A stretch of DNA of 64,000 bases, from positions 12,456,442 to 12,520,441 of the forward strand of contig NC_064045.1 in NCBI RefSeq assembly GCF_932526225.1, in the 5' to 3' direction. Origin of the DNA: Nematostella vectensis (taxonomy: Eukaryota > Cnidaria > Anthozoa > Actiniaria > Edwardsiidae). The stretch's first letter is position 1. Every line of letters starts with the position of its first letter. Below, piece after piece: positions 57,201 to 64,000 of this stretch. Both the position numbers and the translations under genes were made by a program. The notes under the pieces were generated by a model. It was not told the DNA's origin. It was given only the letters and a program-made list of their open reading frames with translations, and made no database searches.

Positions 57201-59299
57201 CATGCCCATAAAGGCTGGATAAGACTCAACCGCAAACCTCAAAAAGGGTGTAAATCAGCCTATGACGTTGATACAATGTTAAGCTACCAAAGTCGTACAG
57301 TAGTGTATGATTCAAGGGCTAAGACATGTCATAGGCTGGTCTTATACGACTTAATCATGCCATCCAAATCAGCACTAAGAAAATCTTATGTCTTTTGTTT
57401 ATAACATAGGCTGGTCTTATACGACTAAATCATGCCATCCAAATCAGCACTAAGAAAATCTTGTCTTTTGTTTATACATGTCTCTAACAGTACCTTGGTT
57501 ACACTATCCCACTATATGGAAATTCCAACTATTTATTACCATATGTACTATATTATGAGTATCATGGAATCAAAATACAAGAAAGCAATTAACCTCAAGG
57601 TGGTGGCCCCGAGAGATTCTTTCCTTTGGGTGTTTTGTGCCAATGATCAAAAGCACAGCCATAATTGAACTGACATCTCATTAATTGTTTATGAGTTTAA
57701 GAATAGCATGTATTTGGCATGATCTCGCCGAGGGGCAGATGGACTGGCCAGTACTCACCACAACACCACTCTGGCGGAATGCAAATGGCAGAGCAATCCA
57801 GTTTGTCCCAATAAATGCTTTGAAGACATTGGCAAAGTCAATTACTTTACGGAACACATTTGGCCTAAAAAATCAAGGAATCATTTTACAAAATATACTT
57901 ATACACATAAATAGATAATGCAAAAAAAAAAACAATTATAAAGCTCTAAGAGTGCGTTTCAAAATCCCATGAAAAAAAATGTAAAATGTTAAAGTGTAAT
58001 AGTCAAGCCAGAACAAAAGAGAACAAATACCTTACAGTGTGTATTAGTACTAAATAAACTAAATAGTATAATCCATGTTCTATACTTTTTATTTAAAACC
58101 TGTTACGTATTAAAGTCCCATCCTGGAACTGAGGGACACAACCTTCTAGTAAAGCTCACATATGTTCAACAGGTCAAATTCAGAGAAACAGAAAGATACT
58201 ATTGTATCCCTTTCACAACTAAGCCACCAGTAATTCCATGCTATCAAAATTCTGTGTTAGTAAAGAACCGATTTGTGTGATGGCATATATGTACTGTAAC
58301 TAAAGAAAAAACACAACAAAAGAGAAGCCCATATAATTTCTCTTGTACCTTACCACATGAATTCCTCATACCACCTTTAATGGTTTTAGTGATTAGCAAC
58401 GTAATTTGTCATCTCAGAACATGAGAAAGATTGCTACTAGGCCCCACTTAAGGGGGCACCCCAGCCATATTCAATATGTTTGAGAAATGACATTTCTTAT
58501 CTACAGCAAAAGACTTCTCATTGGCAACAAGGGGATGCATATAGGCCCTATGTCAGTCTCCTCTCTAAGTTTGAGGGCTAACTTGCTCCACCAGGGCACC
58601 AACAATTAAACATGGTAAGTTTCTGTGGTGGTAAGATTCAGAATTATTTATTTAAAATTCCATAAAAACTTCTAGGCCTACTTTTAGCCTATACGTTCAC
58701 TGTCTACGTTCTGAGCCCCTTTATGATGTTTAGGCACAAAACATGAAGTTGGGTGATCTGTGAGCACGACATACAAAATTTGTTTGGAATTTTCTATTTG
58801 GTATTCAATGTAAGATTTTGGGATTAGTAAACTCTCTCGTTGCAACACATAGACTCCGGCGAACATGTAATGTTTATAAGTGATGAAACATTTTAAGCTT
58901 TACAAGTAATGTTGATATGAGTTTTCAATCGCCTTGAAGAGATACTAAGGAGTCTAATTCTATACTAAACATATAGATTAAATATTTCGTGTCTCTATTC
59001 AAACACGTGCTAAGTAAGTATATATTCATTTTGACAATGTGAACATTTCTTTATTTTGAAATGAATAAAGCCTTCAAGACTCGAGTGAAATATCACAACC
59101 GTCAACACTTTATACATAAAAAGGATGATATTGACATTAAAGTCAATTATGTTTAGCCTCAGCAATAAGAACATTCGTAGAGAAAAGCAGTTTCGTGAAG
59201 AAACCATGCATGGATAGCTTACGTAAGATCCCAATATAGATTCGCCTACCTTATTAAACCAGCGCTGGTTTGAACCGATGCAACACTTTGATACCCCAT
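54271..59299 (-). CDS. SLC36/PAT-type proton-coupled amino acid transporter, 6 exons, 505 aa
   Basis: Exons: 59299-59250, 57864-57759, 57017-56480, 56177-56080, 55710-55288, 54573-54271; 1518 nt, all phases match. It belongs to the amino acid/auxin permease family (Aa_trans). TM1 contains FKAFIGTNWIALPFAFRQSG, matching the family NIKGNIGTGLLGLPLA segment. Later come FFGQVTSAYEGIGT and LIPIESSM (family FEGIG...LPLENKM), GYLVYGENVDQIVTSELP, and a C-terminal pair of helices with SALCGSLGSSMLAFILPC and LTIAKDIGLILFGVIGG. About 11 membrane helices. SLC36 members move small amino acids with protons at lysosomes or the plasma membrane. An unusual cytosolic acidic loop (about residues 350-395, DSVADSGTEIDSEAGDETIE) splits two late helices. 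The short first coding exon is chosen for its matching phase and is the least sure part. It is neighboured on the same strand by another transporter of the same superfamily. Confidence 0.9.
54878..55015. mobile_element. Possible small MITE in the last SLC36-like intron
   Basis: GGCACGTACACAGGATTGGC...GGGGTGTGCCC pairs loosely with GGGTGCGCATACACCCCTGT + GTAAACGCCT. Ends are only partly inverted; weak call. Confidence 0.35.
57310..57470. repeat. ~85-bp direct duplication in an SLC36-like intron
   Basis: CATAGGCTGGTCTTATACGA followed by CTTAATCATGCCATCCAAAT and CAGCACTAAGAAAATCTT occurs twice in a row. Confidence 0.85.
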
Positions 59300-59604
59300 C
59301 TTGCCGGGATCGACAATCTGCTATATGATAAATACCAAAACAATATCTTCTCATCAACAACGATGCTAAGGATGGTTGACACCGGCTTTAAATTTCTTTC
59401 AGCTTCTCTTGTTCATACTCCTTCATTTTGTTTCGTAGACACACGCGCGCACGGTACCACGGGAAGCATTCTCACATCTCTTGTGAAACCCCACCGCGTT
59501 GGAAAATAACTCGAATTTTCGACAATGAGAAATTAGCTAAAGGCTCCGGATTATCTTGTTTTCACTATATGGAGTATCTCGCTATTACTGGCTGGAGTAT
59601 CTCG

Positions 59605-59985
59605 CAACTTCTCGCTATGATCACAATCCGGAATCTCTTCTTTACAATCCGGAAAATCTCGCTTTGTATGAGCCACAGGCAACCCATGCTACTAAAACAC
59701 ATTTGTAAATTTTGCAGTGTAACTTCTCCGTGAATCATTGCATTTAGCTATTATGTTACTTAGAAAAAAAGGTTTATTGCAAAATATTGAAGTTACTGAG
59801 GGCTATTTAGCAATAGCTTATGTTAGAGTATCTTGCTATACAGGCTGGAGTATCTAGCTATTATTACAATCAGAATTTTCTCGCTATTATTACTATCCGG
59901 AATCTCTTCTTCACAATCCGGAAAATCTCGCTTTGTATAAGCCACAGGCAACCCAACATTTTTTTCAGTGTAACTTCTTCTATGT
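59605..59985. repeat. ~260-bp direct duplication upstream of the SLC36-like gene
   Basis: CCGGAATCTCTTCTTTACAA...GGAAAATCTCGCTTTGTAT...GCCACAGGCAACCCA occurs at 59629-59690 and again at about 59888-59955. The sequence following each copy (GTGTAACTTCT, GTGAATCATTGC, TTTATTGCAAA) is also shared. Confidence 0.7.
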
Positions 59986-61899
59986 GAATCATTGCCTTTC
60001 GCTATTGCGTTTCTCAGAAAAAATGGTTTATTGCAAAGTATTGAAGTTACTGAAAGTGCAATTACTTAGGGAAGGGTCATTATTTAACGGGGGGGAGGGC
60101 TGCTATGAGTGGGGGAGGGCCTCAATTTTTAATACATGGTTTAGGGGAGGGCCTTGTTTTTTAAATAGGTATTCAGATCAATTTCCGAGGCCCAGAAAAT
60201 TCTGGAAATTCAAAATTTTGTGGGGAGAGCCCCAAAACCCCTATATAATAGATAAATGAATGTGATGCACCTTCTGCTTGCTCTTTCGTGACTTTCGTTT
60301 GGCTGGCGCTAAAAACCTTTACCCCCTAAGTCCTTTTAATTGTTTTTATCTTTTGCAGTTTTGCTTTTATTAATTTCCAAAATTGAATTTTTGAATTCCA
60401 CTTCCCCCTCCCCCAACTAACTTTTCAGATTGGTGGTATAAAAAGATATGTAAATAAGATTTCAATTGTCGATTTCAAATGTTTCAAAATGGCAAGATTC
60501 TCACGGGGAAGCATGCACCCATCCCAGACCACCCGATAGCATATTCCTTTTCTTGGTAAATTTCCCAATCCCTTTCCTTTGTTTGTACAGCACGGCACAT
60601 TTGCCCAGGGGCTCATAAATATTTGAGCCCTGATTTCCTGTTACTCATCGAAGAACGTGCCGTACGTAGAGCATCTCAGAGACTAGACGACTAGAGTATA
60701 ATTTGAATAAAGTAACCAGTATGTTTTTTTTTGTACCGGGGCAGGGCCTAGATTAGGGGAGGGTCGAAATTTTTTAATCAGAAAACAATAAACGAGGCAG
60801 ACCCCCCCCCCCCCCCCCCCCCGATAACTAATGACCCTTCCTTATCAAAACTGCGAAAAAAAAATATACATTTAATTTTCAATTGAAGCTGCGCCGTTTA
60901 TACCCTGAAAACCAGAGGCTGGAGATTTTTTTTTTTCGAACGAAGCGAGAAAATTTTGCCGCGAGAAACCCGCATGTAAGCATGGGTAAAAACCACTAAA
61001 GCGCCTAGCTGAATAAAATAGCCACCGCATAACTTCACTAGATGCCTTCATAGTTTATTTTCATCCTTACAAATCCTGAGTTTAAATTGAATAAACAAAA
61101 AGTGGGCTCAAAGGAGATATTGTTTTGAGAGGTGCACCAACAAATTTTCTTAAATCAGGTTGTTTCTCCGAAAATAAAAACGTCCGAAAGGTCCAAAATC
61201 CCCCACAAGCAGATTCTGGACCAGTCATTTTTATAACGCACTAGTAATTTGAAACCCCCACCCCCATAGTCTCTGGGAAGGGTTGGGGATTACACTTTGA
61301 CGCTGTACAAAACATAGAAAAAAAAAAACACCCTTGGGACAAAATTGCTGTCAAATGCCCCTACCCTTCGGGATGCAAACTATAGGCAACTACCCGACAA
61401 CAAGTCATCTGAAATAAGCCTTTATCTTTCAAAGCCAGTACACTTCAGCGAGTACATTTGTACTAATAACTATGAAGATAACAGTTACAAAAAAAAAGAA
61501 AAATAAATTATCTTCAACAGGCGTTAGTTATCATTCCTATTTGTTTTTGCACATTTCGCCACGCAGCTAAATCTCTGCAGCTTGCCATACGCTGATATAT
61601 GGAATTGCTTGCTACAGAAGAGAAAGAGTCTCAAACCAGAAACGGACATGACTTTTTGCAAAGTATATTTGTGCCCAAGCCCCCATGGTGGGGACAAGTC
61701 TAACAGTCAAAAACTGTCAATTCCCACACCCCTTCGGAACAGATTTTGTTCAAAAGCAGTTCACATTAACCCCACACTTCTCCGGGACCATAGGGGTGGG
61801 GATTTTAATTGACTAGTGCATAACCTACAATGGAATCAGTAGGTATGGGTAATGACGAGCGATAACTTATTGTACAAGTATAATATTGCAGTTACGTCT

Positions 61900-62340
61900 T
61901 CAGTAAGAAACAGGGTCCATGTATGTTATTGAAGTTTCACGTGTCCCCTGAGAGACCGGTCCATGTATATTATAAAGTTTCATGTGTCCCCTGAGAGACC
62001 GGTCCATGTATATTATAAAGTTTCATGTGTCCCCTGAGAGACCGGTCCATGTATATTATAAAGTTTCATGTGTCCCCTGAGAGACCAGTCCATGTATATT
62101 ATAAAGTTTCATGTGTCCCCTGGGAGACCGGTCCATGTATGTCATAAAGTTTCATGTGTCCCCTAAGAGACGGCTCCATGTATATTATAGTTTCATGTGT
62201 CCCCTGAGAGACCGGTCCATGTATTTTATAAAGTTTCATGTGTCCCCTGAGAGACCGGTCCATGTATGTTATTGAAGTTTCATGTGTCCCCTGAGGGACC
62301 AGTCCATGTATGTTATTGAAGTTTCATGTGTCCCGTTTAC
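61900..62340. repeat. ~44-bp tandem repeat, ~9 copies
   Basis: Unit GTTTCATGTGTCCCCTGAGA + GACCGGTCCATGTATATTATAAA. Outer units carry TGTTATTGAA instead of TATTATAAA. It lies about 0.5 kb past the 3' end of the SLC38A10-like gene. Confidence 0.92.
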
Positions 62341-62817
62341 CCGGAGACCATTTCTAAGTCAGATGCGTCTTCTTCTTGGAGTAAGGGTTATCTCATGTCG
62401 AGCTGTAAAAAAAAGGTTATTTAGTCTCAGAAATACTGTTTTCACGAAGAAACAACAAAAAAGGCAACTGGCGAGGAAGCTTAGGGACAGGAAATTATAT
62501 GAGGGACCATCCATTTGATATCTGACCGGAAGGAAACATATATATCCTGGTCGCAATTATTTTTGCAGCAACAAAATTTATACAATATTTTTCTTCACTT
62601 GAATTTTACTGAGCCTTTCATTTTCAGAGGTTGTGGCTTTCTCAATTTTATGGAAGGTGGGATGGGTTGGAATTTTCGTTACCGACCCGTCAGATGTCAA
62701 ATGGTTAGTTTTAGAATGGAAGAGAGCCGAATGAGAAAAAATGGTCCCTTTTCATCGGTCAAACGGGATCACACCACCAAGGTGTGGCCGACTAGCTAAG
62801 GCTCTTTAACCTTATCA

Positions 62818-64000
62818 TTACCACTTTACCTTAAACGTGCCCTCACCACCAACACCTTTCATCTTATGCAGCTTACTTCGACTTCCCCACAAGCTCCTAA
62901 CCATCCCCGAATCCGCATAGTCTCCCCAGCGCCTAGCCCTACTTTGCACTTTACCCTCAGGCGCCGTTTCGGACACGTCACTGGACTTCAGGCCCCGGAT
63001 CTTAACGCCTTTGCCTGTGTCGTTAACTGGTGAGGACTCGGACGGAGAGGTGGGGTCTTTGGGCGTGGCAGGGCGCGAAGGTTGCACCAACTTGACGGGG
63101 GTGGTAGTAACTGCTGTACTGTTGGGTGAAGCATCCTTAAGGGATGTCCCCTCCGTCGGTTTTACCTCGTCCTTACTGTCATTCTTAGATACTTCGTCTT
63201 TAGCCTTACCATCGTTGTGTTCCAAGACTGCTTCGCGTTTTCCCCTCGAGTCTTGCACGACTATAGGGACATCCTGGTCCACCTTACCCTTAGCTTTGAT
63301 CTCCTCCAGATTCTTTATATCAGCATCAACCTCAGCCTTCTTATCCTTCAGCTTGAGAATCTCTGCATCAATCTCTTCTTTTGACACCTCCACCTTGGGG
63401 TCTAAGTCTACCTCCATTTTAGTCACTTTCTCGTCCTTTTTCTCCTGAGCAAGTGGTTTGGACGATTGCTCCTTCTTCTTCACGACGTTCTGGTCGTCCG
63501 TGCTCATCAACTGTCGGTTGAGGGAATCCCCAAGGATTTTCTCTGAACCTTTCACAGCCTTCTCTTCCGGGGGATGAGGGTTCGCCGGCTCCACCCTTTT
63601 ATCACCCCCTGCGTCAACAACATGTTCTTTATCCAGATGGTCGACTTTGACATCCTTCTCAACACTGTCTACAACAGCAGGCTTTAGGTTAACATTAAGT
63701 TTATCAACATCTTCCTTGGCCTTCTCTATACTTCCCCCATGGGACACGTTAATTGATCCATCTCTGACGATCAGGACAGGGTTGGTGGGGGCAGGACCCG
63801 AGGGCGTGGCTTTGACGAAATCGGTGTCGTGATGACTGGAAGGTGCAGTAAGGACGCTGATGGTACTACCTATAAAGCAGACGAGGCCAATGCACAAAAT
63901 GACGCGAGCGACAGATCGGAGGCTGTTCTGTGTGTCATTGACAGCAACAAGGAACATCAATGAAGGAATGATAAACGCGATAAGGGTGCCCATGGTCGCA
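62818..64000 (-). CDS. SLC38A10: SLC38A10-like transporter, last exon (partial, 5' part beyond the window)
   Basis: The frame is open from the window edge to TAA at 62818. The first residues (ATMGTLIAFIIPSLMFLV) match the late-helix segment of SLC38 transporters and are not a true N-terminus, so the exon continues upstream. A second helix follows (VILCIGLVCFIGSTISVL), then a ~320-residue hydrophilic Lys/Asp/Glu-rich tail with a short coiled-coil stretch (KDKKAEVDADIKNLEEIK). It ends with an aromatic/basic piece (RRWGDYADSGMVRSLWGS). A long charged cytosolic tail after the last helix is characteristic of SLC38A10 among SLC38 proteins (human ~1119 aa). SLC38A10 moves glutamine, glutamate and aspartate. 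The paralogue call is likely but rests on only two helices and the tail. Confidence 0.72.
   Translation of the reverse strand, partial: ATMGTLIAFIIPSLMFLVAVNDTQNSLRSVARVILCIGLVCFIGSTISVLTAPSSHHDTDFVKATPSGPAPTNPVLIVRDGSINVSHGGSIEKAKEDVDKLNVNLKPAVVDSVEKDVKVDHLDKEHVVDAGGDKRVEPANPHPPEEKAVKGSEKILGDSLNRQLMSTDDQNVVKKKEQSSKPLAQEKKDEKVTKMEVDLDPKVEVSKEEIDAEILKLKDKKAEVDADIKNLEEIKAKGKVDQDVPIVVQDSRGKREAVLEHNDGKAKDEVSKNDSKDEVKPTEGTSLKDASPNSTAVTTTPVKLVQPSRPATPKDPTSPSESSPVNDTGKGVKIRGLKSSDVSETAPEGKVQSRARRWGDYADSGMVRSLWGSRSKLHKMKGVGGEGTFKVKW

Larger units (their letters stand above)
59300..62817. other. Intergenic region between SLC36-like and SLC38A10-like genes
   Basis: 3.5 kb with the SLC36-like promoter, a direct duplication (59605-59985), long C- and G-runs (60803-60822, 60091-60099) and a 44-bp satellite (61900-62340). 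No coding exon is supported; short frames such as 62282-62518 are not called. Confidence 0.5.

Noticed and set aside
63011-63448. 145-codon plus-strand frame opposite the SLC38A10-like tail
   Set aside because: It is a Ser/Thr/Phe-rich complement of the charged tail, with no independent evidence.

Overview
This is animal nuclear DNA, about 64 kb, AT-rich, with dense spliceosomal introns (GT-AG), many short inverted-repeat elements and many minisatellites. There is no bacterial or plasmid signature. The gene set (ciliary IFT70, heterotrimeric G gamma, U7 snRNP LSM11, SLC36- and SLC38-type transporters) is metazoan. The very high intron density of conserved genes (27 coding exons for IFT70, which is a single-exon gene in humans) fits an early-branching invertebrate such as an anthozoan cnidarian. 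The species is inference, not read from the sequence.

Layout. (1) 138-13312, minus: a 15-exon gene for a ~750-residue, almost entirely coiled-coil protein. (2) 18284-20256, plus: a two-exon G-protein gamma subunit of 64 residues. (3) 23099-25013, minus: a five-exon ER-lumen protein of 233 residues with a signal peptide, a canopy/saposin-like cysteine pattern, an acidic tail and a C-terminal KTEL. (4) 26152-40251, plus: IFT70/TTC30, 27 exons, 647 residues, with a near-consensus RFX X-box 150 bp upstream of the ATG. (5) 41552-51545, plus: LSM11 of the U7 snRNP, 4 coding exons, ~2668 residues (human ~360). (6) 54271-59299, minus: an SLC36/PAT-type amino acid transporter, 6 exons, 505 residues. 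(7) 62818-64000, minus: the last exon of an SLC38A10-like transporter, running off the window. All gene models were assembled by hand, and every junction keeps the reading frame.

The most unusual item is LSM11. The Sm fold needs Sm1 (exons 2-3) and Sm2 (the last ~18 residues), but here they are separated by about 2450 residues. That spacer holds five separate in-frame tandem-repeat arrays, including about 48 copies of a 13-residue (39 bp) unit.

A second pattern is that three introns in two unrelated genes begin with a minisatellite whose unit contains the end of the preceding exon and its 5' splice site. These are exons 7 and 9 of the coiled-coil gene and exon 17 of IFT70. They look like local tandem duplications seeded on splice donors, with most extra donors since damaged.

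The genes do not form an operon and share no single pathway. IFT70 is ciliary, LSM11 acts in histone mRNA 3' processing, and the two neighbouring transporters are both of the amino acid/auxin permease superfamily. Intergenic and intronic space is mostly short non-autonomous elements (hAT-like, piggyBac-like, TA-flanked), hairpins and satellites.
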